Below the pieces are notes generated by a model. That model saw nothing but the letters and a program-made list of their open reading frames with translations. It was not told the origin of the DNA and searched no databases. Shown here piece after piece: positions 26,519 through 35,372 of a stretch of DNA of 64,000 nucleotides. The DNA is from Flagellimonas algicola (GTDB lineage: Bacteria; Bacteroidota; Bacteroidia; Flavobacteriales; Flavobacteriaceae). A program made the position numbers and the translations under genes. The first letter of the stretch is position 1, and every line of letters starts with the position of its first letter. The stretch is taken from positions 682,001 to 746,000 of the forward strand of contig NZ_VCNI01000002.1 in the NCBI RefSeq assembly GCF_005937185.1, written 5' to 3'.

Positions 26519-27466
26519 ATGAGATTCTTGTTCTGGAGTCTTTTTTTTGCGTCCGGAGTCGTCATGGCCCAAAATAATTCCACGGAGGTGGAATTGGGTT
26601 TTGAAAAGGACCTTATCCCAGAGGGTATTGCTGTTGACCTGCAACACCAAAAACTTTTTATAAACAGTTTAAGACATAACAAGATTGTACGTTGCAATCT
26701 GTATGGTAGCCAACCTGAAAATTTTATTGAAAGCGGGGAACATGGATACCAATCGGGTTTTGGAATGACCATCAAGGGCGATACACTCTACGCTTTGGGC
26801 AATAGCCTGCCCAAACCAAAAAATGAATCCATCTTGCTGCTGTTAAATATCAAAACTGGTGAACTGATCAATTCCTTTAAGCTGAAAGAAACAGGTTTTG
26901 CTTACCTCAATGATTTGGCTGTGAGCAGTATGGGAACCCTTTATATTACCGATTCCGAAAGCAACAAAATCTACACTGTGAATTCCAAGAAGGGTGAGCT
27001 GGATGTTTTTTATGCCCATGATGAGCTTAAACACTGCAACGGCATTGCCATTTCCAATGACAATAAGTATCTATATTTTGCCTCCTATACCAGCGGCCTT
27101 CGGGTGTTGGACATTGAGTCCAAAATCTTGCTGAACCAGCCCAATAATTTTAAGGGCATTGACGGACTAAAGTTCCACCAAAACAGTTTGGTTGCCATAG
27201 TCAATACCAAAAGAGATGCAACACAAAATGGGGTATATCGATTTCAACTCAATCAAAATCTAATGGAAATCACCGGTGAGGAAAAAATTTGGAACCTCAG
27301 AAAAGAATCGGATATCCCAACCACATTTACCATTAAAAATGACAAGATGTATTTTGTTGCGGACTCACAGTTGGACAACTTGGATCAGGAAAAAGTTGTC
27401 ATTTCGGATGGATCCAGATTGGAAAACTACACTTTGATCATCCATCCTCTTGTACAAGAAAATTAA
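26519..27466 (+). CDS. Secreted SMP-30/gluconolactonase-like beta-propeller protein
   Basis: 315 residues with a signal peptide (MRFLFWSLFFASGVVMA). The mature protein has six-bladed propeller signatures: LIPEGIAVDLQHQKLFI, LNDLAVSSMGTLYITD and HCNGIAISNDNKYLYFA. These match the metal-binding and loop regions of the SMP-30/gluconolactonase/strictosidine synthase-like superfamily, whose members hydrolyse sugar lactones. The catalytic metal ligands (Glu, Asn, Asp) can be placed only tentatively in PEG, LND and the later DGL. It is 11 bp upstream of the small secreted protein. Confidence 0.8.
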   Translation: MRFLFWSLFFASGVVMAQNNSTEVELGFEKDLIPEGIAVDLQHQKLFINSLRHNKIVRCNLYGSQPENFIESGEHGYQSGFGMTIKGDTLYALGNSLPKPKNESILLLLNIKTGELINSFKLKETGFAYLNDLAVSSMGTLYITDSESNKIYTVNSKKGELDVFYAHDELKHCNGIAISNDNKYLYFASYTSGLRVLDIESKILLNQPNNFKGIDGLKFHQNSLVAIVNTKRDATQNGVYRFQLNQNLMEITGEEKIWNLRKESDIPTTFTIKNDKMYFVADSQLDNLDQEKVVISDGSRLENYTLIIHPLVQEN

Positions 27467-27477
27467 ACAGCATCAAA

Positions 27478-27894
27478 ATGAAATTAAAAACCTTGTTCTT
27501 CTGCTTCATCTGTATGTTCCATTTTGCCGCCTCTTTTGGGCAGGACAAAAAGGAAAACACGGTAATCTCAAAAAACTATTGCACGGAAATTGGTCGGTTC
27601 GACCTTCTTTTTGATAACGATGAAATCGCAGGTGCATATTATTTAATCCCTAAATATGCCTTGGGTGGAATATGGGGGAAACTTAGTGGCAAGGTCATGA
27701 CCGGTAGGTGGCAAGACGCCGATGGTGAAGGGGACATCATAATCACTTTTAACGAGGACTTTTCCTTTTTTACCGCAGATTATAGAGGTGATGATGAGCC
27801 TGAAAAATGGTATAAGGATTCTTGGCACGGATCTCTCCGCCCAAACAATGGCAAAAATTTTGAATCCAATGGTAAATCATATCGCTGTGAGTAA
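27478..27894 (+). CDS. Small exported protein of unknown function
   Basis: 138 residues with a signal peptide ending near SFGQD. The mature part has beta-strand patterns (GGIWGKLSGKVMTGRW, DIIITFNEDFSFF) and two cysteines (in NYCTEIGRF and KSYRCE) that could form a disulfide across the whole domain. A lipocalin-like barrel is possible, but I do not recognise a family. Its stop codon lies inside the next gene, so the two are translationally coupled. Confidence 0.7.
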   Translation: MKLKTLFFCFICMFHFAASFGQDKKENTVISKNYCTEIGRFDLLFDNDEIAGAYYLIPKYALGGIWGKLSGKVMTGRWQDADGEGDIIITFNEDFSFFTADYRGDDEPEKWYKDSWHGSLRPNNGKNFESNGKSYRCE

Positions 27895-28864
27895 TTTAAA
27901 GTTCTATTCCCTTTTTTTGTTGATTGCAATACTGGGGTGTCAAAATCATCAACAACATGCTCAGCCTGAGACAGTGGAAAAGCCTAAAAAACTTGGCCCT
28001 TTTTTTGGTGTCGCACCTAGTGCTTCCCCACAACTTTTGGCTCCGGAACTATTGGCGTCGCCCGCCACAGAATACAACGGTACCTTCTCGCCAGACGGCA
28101 CCGAGTTTTTCTATACCACGGATTTGCCCAACAATGCATATATCACCTTTACCCGTATGAACGCTGACAGTACTTGGAGTGAACCTCGGATTGCACCATT
28201 TTCAGGTTCGTATTCCGATTTTGATCCCTTATTTGCTCCTGATGGGAATCGATTATATTTCAGCTCAAGCAGACCCAAAGGAGACAACGAAAACAGTAAA
28301 ATTTGGTATGTGGAACGGAGAGGCAAGGACTGGGGAAATCCTGTAAGAGTGGTTCTGACTGGGGAAGATGATAATGAATACTATAGTTCCTTGACCCATT
28401 CCGGTGCTATCTATTTCAATATTTGGTCCAAGGGCGACATATACAAAGCAATCCCCTCAGATTCGACTTATACCATTGAAACTTTACCTGATATCATCAA
28501 CCAGGGAGAAGACAAGGGAGATCCTTTTATAGATCCCAACGAGGAATATCTGATTTATAGGGGGTACGATGATACTATCGGACGAGGAGATTTATATATC
28601 ACATTTAATATAGATGGCAAGTGGACAGAACCAGAAAATCTAGGAAAGCCCATTAATTCCGATCAACATGAAATGTGTCCGTGGGTAAGCCCAGATGGAA
28701 AACTGTTCATTTTTGCCAGCGGAAGGTTGGAAGAACCAGCTCCTGCCAAAGCGTTGGATCCCATCAAAAACATAAACAGCACCTACAACAGTGGGCAACT
28801 CAATCTGTATTATATGTCCGCTAATTTTATTCAGGAAATGAAAGCCAAGCACATCAAGAGTTAG
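27869..28864 (+). CDS. PD40/WD40-like (TolB-type) beta-propeller lipoprotein
   Basis: About 331 residues. The signal is hydrophobic and ends in a lipobox (SLFLLIAILGC). The propeller blades contain the PD40 pattern FSPDGTEFFYTT, FAPDGNRLYFSS and VSPDGKLFIFAS, as in TolB and OmpA-like peptidoglycan proteins. Start choice is uncertain: the ATG at 27869 gives nine extra residues, and the GTG at 27887 also fits and would overlap the upstream stop by eight bases. A distant in-frame ATG at 27788 is rejected because it lies inside the previous gene. The gene is convergent with the lactonase gene, sharing the tetramer TTAG. Confidence 0.82.
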   Translation: MVNHIAVSNLKFYSLFLLIAILGCQNHQQHAQPETVEKPKKLGPFFGVAPSASPQLLAPELLASPATEYNGTFSPDGTEFFYTTDLPNNAYITFTRMNADSTWSEPRIAPFSGSYSDFDPLFAPDGNRLYFSSSRPKGDNENSKIWYVERRGKDWGNPVRVVLTGEDDNEYYSSLTHSGAIYFNIWSKGDIYKAIPSDSTYTIETLPDIINQGEDKGDPFIDPNEEYLIYRGYDDTIGRGDLYITFNIDGKWTEPENLGKPINSDQHEMCPWVSPDGKLFIFASGRLEEPAPAKALDPIKNINSTYNSGQLNLYYMSANFIQEMKAKHIKS

Positions 28865-29961
28865 TTTAAAAACTCAAGGCACACAGGGCTCGGCATTTTA
28901 AATTCGTTTAAGAATTGAAGGGTTCCCTGTTCTTCATCCCTGGAATAAACGGTAATGTTATGGCTTCTTTGGTTAGCGACCAACAGGAACTTCCCAGAGG
29001 GATCTAAGCTAAAATTCCGTGGCCAATCTCCATGGACGGAAGTTCTGCCCACCACATTCAAAAGCCCAGAGTTTTCATCCACCGAAAAGACCACAATGGT
29101 ATTTTCACCCCGATTGGAACCATATAAAAACTTGCCATCCGCAGACAAATGAATATCGGCACAATAGCTTTTTCCCTCAAAATCTGAAGCCAAGGTTTCC
29201 ACGGTCTGAATTTCCTCGTAATCGCCATTTTCTTTCTTTTCAAAAACGGTGATTGTGGAATTGAGTTCGTTGATCACATACAAAATTCCATTTTTGCCAA
29301 ATGTAAAATGTCTCGGCCCTGCACCTTCTGGCATGTTTAAGGATGATTGCGTCGCTGGATTAAAGGTGTCACCGTTCAATTGATATCTTTTTACCGCATC
29401 CAATCCCAAATCAGCCACAAACAAGTTATCTCCAAAAAAATGGGCCATATGGGCATGTGAGGTTTTAGATGTATCCAACACTTTATGATCTATCACCTGT
29501 GAGTTTTCCGGAAGAGATCCATCATCGTTCAATTTAAAGACTGAAAAGTTCCCGCCGGAGTAGTTGGAAGCTGCCAAAAAACCATTATCCGAAAGGGAGA
29601 CGTGGCAGGGGTGTTTCCCTCCAGTGCCCATGCTGTTTTGAAATTCCAAAATGCTATCCTTTACAAGAAATGCAGAGACCCCGCCTCCTAAACTATCAAA
29701 ATCGGCCACTTCATGCACCGCGTATAGATTTGTTTTGTCTTCAGAAATCTTTAAAAAGGAAGGGTTGACCAATTCCGCTACCAGCTTTTTGTTGCTTAAC
29801 TCTCCCGTAGAAGCATTGAAAGTCAATTTGTAAATTCCTTCACTTTCCCCATCAGTATAGGTGCCTACAAACAAATGATGTTTCTTTTCCATTTTTTTCT
29901 TTTCAGAGCATCCTATCCCAAACAATAGGAGCATGGCCAAAATTGAAGTATATAATCGCAT
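28861..29961 (-). CDS. Lipoprotein lactonase, YbhE/6-phosphogluconolactonase-like
   Basis: 366 residues with a lipobox in LLLFGIGC. The rest is a seven-bladed propeller of the lactonase family: LFVGTYTDGESEGIYKL, NPSFLKISEDKTNLYAVHE, GKHPCHVSLSDNGFLAASNY and GAGPRHFTFGKNGILYVINE. The family includes bacterial 6-phosphogluconolactonase (Pgl) and other exported lactone hydrolases. Because it is a lipoprotein, a cytosolic pentose-phosphate role is unlikely. An extracellular sugar lactone, or a purely binding role, is more likely. It is convergent with the PD40 gene. Confidence 0.87.
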   Translation of the reverse strand: MRLYTSILAMLLLFGIGCSEKKKMEKKHHLFVGTYTDGESEGIYKLTFNASTGELSNKKLVAELVNPSFLKISEDKTNLYAVHEVADFDSLGGGVSAFLVKDSILEFQNSMGTGGKHPCHVSLSDNGFLAASNYSGGNFSVFKLNDDGSLPENSQVIDHKVLDTSKTSHAHMAHFFGDNLFVADLGLDAVKRYQLNGDTFNPATQSSLNMPEGAGPRHFTFGKNGILYVINELNSTITVFEKKENGDYEEIQTVETLASDFEGKSYCADIHLSADGKFLYGSNRGENTIVVFSVDENSGLLNVVGRTSVHGDWPRNFSLDPSGKFLLVANQRSHNITVYSRDEEQGTLQFLNEFKMPSPVCLEFLN

Positions 29962-30043
29962 CTAAATCAAAGTGTTTTGCTAAAAATAACAACTTAAAAC
30001 GGATTCCAGATTTTCTTTGGGTAGGACTTTTTATTTTTGAGGC

Positions 30044-31057
30044 ATGAATCAGGATGTTATTTGGTTGGTTTTGAGTTGCTTGGGAATTGCACAAGCCCTT
30101 TTCCTCTTTGCGTATCTGGTTTCTGTTCGTAAAGCAAGTGATAAAACCAACATTTTTCTGGCTTTTGTGATTCTGGGCCTTACCATTCGTATTGGGAAGT
30201 CCATCCTCAATGTGCATTTTGATTTGCTTCCATGGCAACGCAATCTGGGAATTTCAGGAATCTTAATGACGGGGCCTTTTCTTTGGTTTTATGGGAAAGG
30301 GTTATTGGTAAATCAAAAAAAGTTAAGTCCCAAAAATTATATTCACATAGTCCCTTTTGTTTTGTTTGCTCTTTTTTGTTCACTGATTCCAAACGACGGC
30401 CGACCTATTTCCTATGTCATTTATATTCTGGTCTTCGCACATCTTTTACTATACCTTGGACTTTCAACAATGGTCTATCTTAAGGGCAGAAAAAAAGTAC
30501 ATCCGCAACGCGCTTCTTGGTATAGAAATTTGATTATTGGGGTAGGTCTCCTTTGGCTTTTCTATATGGGAAATCTTGCGGGACTAATTCCATTTTATAT
30601 TGGAGGTGCTGTCTTTTTTTCCTTTTTGATTTACATTTTCTCTTTCCTCTTCCTTCAAAAACACGCGTTTCAATTAGGAAAATATAATGCATCTACCTTG
30701 AACAAATCGGAATCTGGAAGTTTAGTCAAGGAAGCGAAAGCACTACTGATCAAGGAAGAACTTTTTTTGGATGCGAATATTTCGTTGGAATCCCTAGCGC
30801 AACGGATGCAAACACCTCCGCGGAAATTATCACAGGCCATCAATGAAAATGAGCACAAGAATTTTTCTGATTTTGTCAACGAGTTCCGGATTGAAAAAGC
30901 CAAACAGATGCTTTCTGACCCAAAACACCAACAAGACAAAATTGTGGCCATTGCCTACGACTGTGGGTTTGGAAATGTCACTTCTTTTAATCTGGCCTTT
31001 AAGGCCAAGACCCAACTGACGCCGACTGCTTTTAGGAAACAGGCACAGGACTACTAA
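30044..31057 (+). CDS. Membrane-anchored AraC-family transcriptional regulator
   Basis: 337 residues. The first 215 residues contain seven hydrophobic segments (for example IWLVLSCLGIAQALFLFAYLV and IHIVPFVLFALFC), the Bacteroidota-type membrane domain found before AraC helix-turn-helix domains. The C-terminal 100 residues are the AraC HTH (ISLESLAQRMQTPPRKLSQ and IAYDCGFGNVTSFNLAFKA). It probably senses a membrane or extracellular signal and acts as a membrane-tethered regulator. Candidate targets are the adjacent sugar-dehydrogenase and propeller genes, but no evidence links them. It starts with ATG directly after a TATTTTTG sequence. Confidence 0.88.
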   Translation: MNQDVIWLVLSCLGIAQALFLFAYLVSVRKASDKTNIFLAFVILGLTIRIGKSILNVHFDLLPWQRNLGISGILMTGPFLWFYGKGLLVNQKKLSPKNYIHIVPFVLFALFCSLIPNDGRPISYVIYILVFAHLLLYLGLSTMVYLKGRKKVHPQRASWYRNLIIGVGLLWLFYMGNLAGLIPFYIGGAVFFSFLIYIFSFLFLQKHAFQLGKYNASTLNKSESGSLVKEAKALLIKEELFLDANISLESLAQRMQTPPRKLSQAINENEHKNFSDFVNEFRIEKAKQMLSDPKHQQDKIVAIAYDCGFGNVTSFNLAFKAKTQLTPTAFRKQAQDY

Positions 31058-31138
31058 GAAAGTTTTTCGTTTTAAAAATCATGATTTTTAAAGCTTTCTG
31101 AACTGAATTTTATCTCATTTGCATCAAAGTTTTTGCCC

Positions 31139-32290
31139 ATGAGGAAATTCATTCCAGTTTTACTGACAATAATGTTGATTTTGGCCTGTGTTGAAAAACA
31201 GGAGTCTTCTTCAATACCAGTTCCTGGGAAGAAAACCATACTTGATGGGCTCAACCATCCTTGGAGTATGGCTTTTCTATCGCCCACGGAAGCTCTAATT
31301 ACTGAAAAGGATGGCCATCTGCTCAAAGTTGACCTTGAAACCAAAAAAAAGAGCATCATCAAAGGCTTTCCGGATGACCTAACGGATAGTATCCGCGCTG
31401 TTCATTTTGGCGACAATTCCGGAATCTTTGAAGTTTTAATTGATCCCAACTTTAAGAGCACCCCTTGGGTATATTTGAGTTATGCAGCTAAAAAGCCAGG
31501 TGTTGGATCTACCACCAAGGTGATTCGTGCCCAATTGAAAAATGATTCGCTTTACGCACATGAAACTTTGATTGAAGCAGCGCCCTATACCAAGGAATAT
31601 TTCCATTATGGCGGGGGCATGGTTTTTGGACCTGATGGGAAACTCTATGTGACTATTGGGGAACGGCTTTTTTGGGAACGGGATGAACCCGAAATTCCCA
31701 TTGCGCAGGACTTATCCGACAAACGAGGAAAGATCTACAGGCTAAATGCCGATGGGAGTATTCCAGAAGATAGTCCGGATTTAGGGCCAAATGCCGATCC
31801 AGGAATTTATGCCCTTGGGATTAGGGCCGCCCAAGGCATCGCGGTGCAACCCGATACAGGAAACATTTGGTTCAGTGAGCATGGCACCATTCAAGGGGAT
31901 GAAATCAACATTTTGAACGCTGGAGCCAACTATGGGTGGCCCAATGTAACAACGGGAAAACTGAGAAGTTCAGACTACACACCTCCTAAATTGGAAGGGG
32001 TCACTTTTACTCCTCCCATTTGGTTTTGGCCCCACACGGTAGCTCCCACAGGACTTACATTTTATACTGGGGATGAATTTCCGCAATGGAAGAATGACCT
32101 TTTTGTTCCGGGATTGTCCAGAGGAAGTCTTTGGCGATTCCGAATAGAAAATGAAACCATAAAAAGTGCTGAAGAATTGTTCGTAGATGACCGCGTCCGA
32201 ATTCGGAAAGTACGGCAAAGCCCTGATGGTAAACTCTATTTCTTGACGGACGAAGACAACGGAAAACTCATTCAAATTATACCACAATAA
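31139..32290 (+). CDS. PQQ-dependent sugar dehydrogenase-like lipoprotein (GSDH family)
   Basis: About 383 residues from the ATG at 31139 (an upstream TTG adds two residues). The lipobox is LILAC (Cys18). The six-bladed propeller has family signatures LNHPWSMAFLSPTEALITE, GPDGKLYVTIGER, GIRAAQGIAVQPDTG and SEHGTIQGDEINIL. Soluble-type glucose/sorbosone dehydrogenases bind PQQ and oxidise sugars to lactones. The histidine in SEHG and the arginine-alanine-glutamine stretch are consistent with that. PQQ synthesis genes are not in the window. The lactonases nearby could handle the products, which is an inference. Confidence 0.85.
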   Translation: MRKFIPVLLTIMLILACVEKQESSSIPVPGKKTILDGLNHPWSMAFLSPTEALITEKDGHLLKVDLETKKKSIIKGFPDDLTDSIRAVHFGDNSGIFEVLIDPNFKSTPWVYLSYAAKKPGVGSTTKVIRAQLKNDSLYAHETLIEAAPYTKEYFHYGGGMVFGPDGKLYVTIGERLFWERDEPEIPIAQDLSDKRGKIYRLNADGSIPEDSPDLGPNADPGIYALGIRAAQGIAVQPDTGNIWFSEHGTIQGDEINILNAGANYGWPNVTTGKLRSSDYTPPKLEGVTFTPPIWFWPHTVAPTGLTFYTGDEFPQWKNDLFVPGLSRGSLWRFRIENETIKSAEELFVDDRVRIRKVRQSPDGKLYFLTDEDNGKLIQIIPQ

Positions 32291-32306
32291 ATCATAATCA
32301 TTTAGC

Positions 32307-32732
32307 ATGCACAAAACACTTTTATTTACCATTGCCCTATTCGCATTCCTTTCCGTGAACGCCCAAGACGAAGAGACCGCTATCCGTGCCACCCTTCAAA
32401 ATTACCTGGACGGATCTTCCTATAGCAATCTGGAACAGATTACCTCAGCCTTTTATCCTGAAGCGGATTTGTTTCTATCGAAAAAAGATCAAGAATTGTG
32501 GGTTTTATCTCCCCAAGAGTACGCAGATCTATTCAAAAATAGAGAGCATGGAAAATTTAACGGCCGAGTGGGAAAAATTCTATCCATAGATCAATCCCAT
32601 AATATCGCCTTGGCCAAAGCCTCCATCGAAATCCCTTCCAGAAAAATGACCTTCATCGACATCTTTCTTTTAAAAAAGCTTCAAGGGGAATGGAAAATCA
32701 TCAGTAAAGCGGCTACCTTATTGCCAGAGTAA
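32307..32732 (+). CDS. Putative lumazine-binding/NTF2-like exported protein
   Basis: 141 residues with a signal peptide (MHKTLLFTIALFAFLSVNA). The remainder matches the small NTF2-like 'lumazine-binding' family: EETAIRATLQNYLDGSSY, FYPEADLFLSKKD and FLLKKLQGEWKIISKA. Family members are commonly found near oxidoreductase genes, and the actual ligand is seldom known. It lies 16 bp downstream of the sugar dehydrogenase, probably in the same transcript. Confidence 0.85.
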   Translation: MHKTLLFTIALFAFLSVNAQDEETAIRATLQNYLDGSSYSNLEQITSAFYPEADLFLSKKDQELWVLSPQEYADLFKNREHGKFNGRVGKILSIDQSHNIALAKASIEIPSRKMTFIDIFLLKKLQGEWKIISKAATLLPE

Positions 32733-32737
32733 TAAAG

Positions 32738-34120
32738 CTAGGCCACAGTTAGTTTTGTCTTGATTTCCTTCCTTAGGTAATAGCCTGTTACTACGGTTGC
32801 CAATACATCCGCAATGGGAAAGGAGAGCCAAACCCCAAGTTCGCCCATAAAATGTGGCAATAGCAGAATCAAGGGGATAAAAAAGAACCCTTGACGAGTC
32901 AAAGTTAGTAACAAGGCTGGAATGGCCTTGCCCACCGCTTGGAAATAGGCCGCTCCTATCAACTGCAAAGCAATAATCGGAGTGGCGGCAAAAACCATCC
33001 GCATGGCGTTGGGGGCATGATCCATTACAAAGGCATTGGTCATAATTTCTTCCGGAGGTAAATTCTCCTTATTGCTTAAAAACAAGCCAGTAATGAAATC
33101 GGGGAAAACCATAAGTCCAACGAAAACTAGGGTAGCAACCAAAGCGGCATATTTAATGGCCGTATAGATGGATTCCTTGACGCGATCGTACTTAAGGGCT
33201 CCGTAATTGAATCCAGCAATGGGCAAAAATCCTTGGGTAACTCCAAAAACGGGAAAAAAGGCAAACATCAACATGCGACCAATGATGGCATATACTGCCA
33301 CCATGGCTTCTCCACCCAAGTTGAACAAAATATTGTTCATTAGCAGGTAGGTGATACTGGTTACGGCCTGTCTGGCCAAAGTGACAAATCCCAAAGACCC
33401 CATCTCGGATAAAATGGGGAGGTTGAGCCAAAAATGGGAGAGCCCAATCTTTAATTCGGAGTTCTTGGACAGAAAAAAGTACAGGATGTAAGCGAAGCAA
33501 AAGAGATATCCGGCCGTAGTGGCCCAAGCGGCTCCATGCATTCCCCAATCAAACACGTAGATAAAAATATAATCCATGAGCAAGTTCCCCACGGAAGGAA
33601 TGATCATGGCAATCATGGCAAACTTGGGTTTGCCCTCAGCTCGGATTACCGTGTTTCCCATCATACAAAGGGCTAAAAAAGGAACCCCGTAAAGTACAAT
33701 GGTGTAGTATACTTTGGCCAGTGGAAAAATGCTCCCTTTACCCCCAAAGGCCGGAATAAGATCATCTACAAAATAGAGTCCCAAAGCAACCATGCCTATG
33801 GTCAGCAAAAGCGTAAGCGCAATCTGATTTCCAAAAGTTTTGAGGGCCTTTTGTTTATCTCCGGAGCCCAGTGCCCGGGAAATAATACTGGAACCCCCCA
33901 CCCCAATGGCCATTCCCAATGCAGCAATAAAAAAAGAGACCGGGAGCACCACGTTGATGGCAGCAATGGCGATGGAACCAATCCAATTTCCCACAAAAAT
34001 GGAATCGACCAATACATTGAGGGACATCACCAAGATACCAATGGAAGCAGGAACGGCTTGCTTGATCAGCAATTTGCCAATGGGTTCTGTTCCCAATTGA
34101 TCTGAGGAGACTTTGGACAT
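32738..34120 (-). CDS. MATE family multidrug/cation antiporter
   Basis: 460 residues with about twelve membrane helices. The N-terminal half begins GTEPIGKLLIKQAVPASIGILVMSLN, with NVVLPVSFFIAALGMAIGVGG and GSSIISRALGSGD in the usual early positions. The two six-helix halves are of similar length. The family exports drugs, metabolites or siderophores by Na+ or H+ antiport. It is convergent with the NTF2-like gene, the two stops being five bases apart. No regulator is adjacent. Confidence 0.93.
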   Translation of the reverse strand: MSKVSSDQLGTEPIGKLLIKQAVPASIGILVMSLNVLVDSIFVGNWIGSIAIAAINVVLPVSFFIAALGMAIGVGGSSIISRALGSGDKQKALKTFGNQIALTLLLTIGMVALGLYFVDDLIPAFGGKGSIFPLAKVYYTIVLYGVPFLALCMMGNTVIRAEGKPKFAMIAMIIPSVGNLLMDYIFIYVFDWGMHGAAWATTAGYLFCFAYILYFFLSKNSELKIGLSHFWLNLPILSEMGSLGFVTLARQAVTSITYLLMNNILFNLGGEAMVAVYAIIGRMLMFAFFPVFGVTQGFLPIAGFNYGALKYDRVKESIYTAIKYAALVATLVFVGLMVFPDFITGLFLSNKENLPPEEIMTNAFVMDHAPNAMRMVFAATPIIALQLIGAAYFQAVGKAIPALLLTLTRQGFFFIPLILLLPHFMGELGVWLSFPIADVLATVVTGYYLRKEIKTKLTVA

Positions 34121-34130
34121 AAATTAATGT

Positions 34131-34215
34131 TCTATCGAGCGCCGGGTCTGCCGACAGGCAGGCAACCGAGATAGGGACCGTTTATTTAAGAGGTCTCGAC
34201 TGCGCTCGACCTGAC
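34131..34215. repeat. Flavobacterial-type palindromic repeat
   Basis: The stretch contains CTATCGAG...CGAGATAG arms, a TGCC/GGCA hairpin with the CAGGCAGG string, and AGGTCTCGACTGCGCTCGACCT. The last is the short 'TCGACTGCGCTCGA' palindrome frequently seen between genes in Flavobacteriia. It lies between hemH and the MATE gene. No T-tract makes it a classical terminator. Confidence 0.65.
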
Positions 34216-34222
34216 AATTAGT

Positions 34223-35254
34223 TTATATTGGAAGAGTTTCCTCACTCTCCCATGTATTAACCCATTTGGCCATTAGAGATACCCAATCCTCATTTTCATT
34301 TAAACAGGGAATATGGATATAGGATTCCCCTCCAGCTTCCAAAAACTGGTGTTTTCCTTCCATAGCAATCTCCTCCAATGTCTCCAAACAGTCGGCAACA
34401 AAAGCCGGAGTAATCACCGCCAACTTGGTTTTTCCTTCTTTTGCCAAGCGTTCAAACTCAAAATCGGTGAAGGGTTTTAACCAAGGATCATTGGGTAGTC
34501 TGGATTGAAACGAAATGCTCGTTTTTGTGGCTTCCAATCCCAAAATAGCTTTTACTTTCTCAGTTGTTGCAAAGCACTGGTGTCTATAACAGGTATGGTG
34601 GGCCACCGAATTGGTGGAACAACAACTTTGGTCAATCTTGCAATGGAATTTTGTGGGATCCGACTTTCTAATATGCCGTTCTGGAATTCCGTGATAGGAA
34701 AACAAAATGTGGTCATATTCAAATCCCTGAAGTCCTTTGGCTATACTTTTTGAAAGTACCTCAATGTAATCTTGATTGCCGTAGAACGCTGGTAAGGTGG
34801 TGACTTTCATTTCAGGAAAATCTTGGCTCTGCACTTCCATAGCCTTGACCACCACAGTCTCAAAAGAGCTCATCGCATATTGCGGATATAGCGGTACCAA
34901 CAAAACCTCGTCCACACCCTTATCCTTTAATTCTTGCAGTCCCTTTTTTATGGTCATGGAGCCATATCGCATCCCTAGGGCCACAGGCATTTGAGTTTGT
35001 TCCTGTACTTTTTGTGCAAATCGTTCAGAAATGACAATCAAGGGAGAGCCTTCCTCCCACCAGATTTTGGAATAGGCCTCGGCTGATTTTTTGGGTCGTG
35101 TCTGCAATATTATTCCCCTTACAATGATGTTGCGCAACCACTTTGGGGTATCTATGACCCGCTCATCCATAAGGAATTCATCCAAATAGGGTTTTACATC
35201 TTTAGCAGTTGGACTGTCCGGTGAACCTAAGTTGACAAGTAGTACTCCTTTCAT
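34223..35254 (-). CDS. hemH: Ferrochelatase with internal cysteine cluster
   Basis: 343 residues, the usual size. The catalytic histidine is His188 in SYHGIPERH, and the acidic partner stretch is FVADCLETLEE. N-terminal VLLVNLGSPDSP and GSPLIVISERFA are family motifs. Between residues 205 and 227, after the histidine motif, there is an insertion with five cysteines (205, 211, 212, 222, 227; HCKIDQSCC and TCYRHQC). Some bacterial ferrochelatases carry a [2Fe-2S] cluster on internal cysteines, so this one may as well. Ferrochelatase inserts Fe2+ into protoporphyrin IX. A -7 element (CAAAAATA on the plus strand) is 22 bp upstream. Confidence 0.96.
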   Translation of the reverse strand: MKGVLLVNLGSPDSPTAKDVKPYLDEFLMDERVIDTPKWLRNIIVRGIILQTRPKKSAEAYSKIWWEEGSPLIVISERFAQKVQEQTQMPVALGMRYGSMTIKKGLQELKDKGVDEVLLVPLYPQYAMSSFETVVVKAMEVQSQDFPEMKVTTLPAFYGNQDYIEVLSKSIAKGLQGFEYDHILFSYHGIPERHIRKSDPTKFHCKIDQSCCSTNSVAHHTCYRHQCFATTEKVKAILGLEATKTSISFQSRLPNDPWLKPFTDFEFERLAKEGKTKLAVITPAFVADCLETLEEIAMEGKHQFLEAGGESYIHIPCLNENEDWVSLMAKWVNTWESEETLPI

Positions 35255-35276
35255 AGCGGCTTATTCTATAGCATGG

Positions 35277-35284
35277 CAAAAATA
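35277..35284 (-). promoter_or_regulatory. -7 promoter element for hemH
   Basis: Minus strand reads TATTTTTG, an exact TAnnTTTG match, 22 bp upstream of the ATG. Confidence 0.48.
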
Positions 35285-35372
35285 CTATTTGGGATTGATC
35301 TACTATTTGATTCCGTGAATTTGTTTCCTATAACTCTATAGATAATATTAATTTAGAGCGTAAATATTAAAG

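Noticed and set aside
30032..30039. Promoter -7 match TATTTTTG before the membrane-bound AraC gene
   Set aside because: It ends only four bases before the ATG, which would need a leaderless message. No -33 box at a normal distance. Most likely chance.
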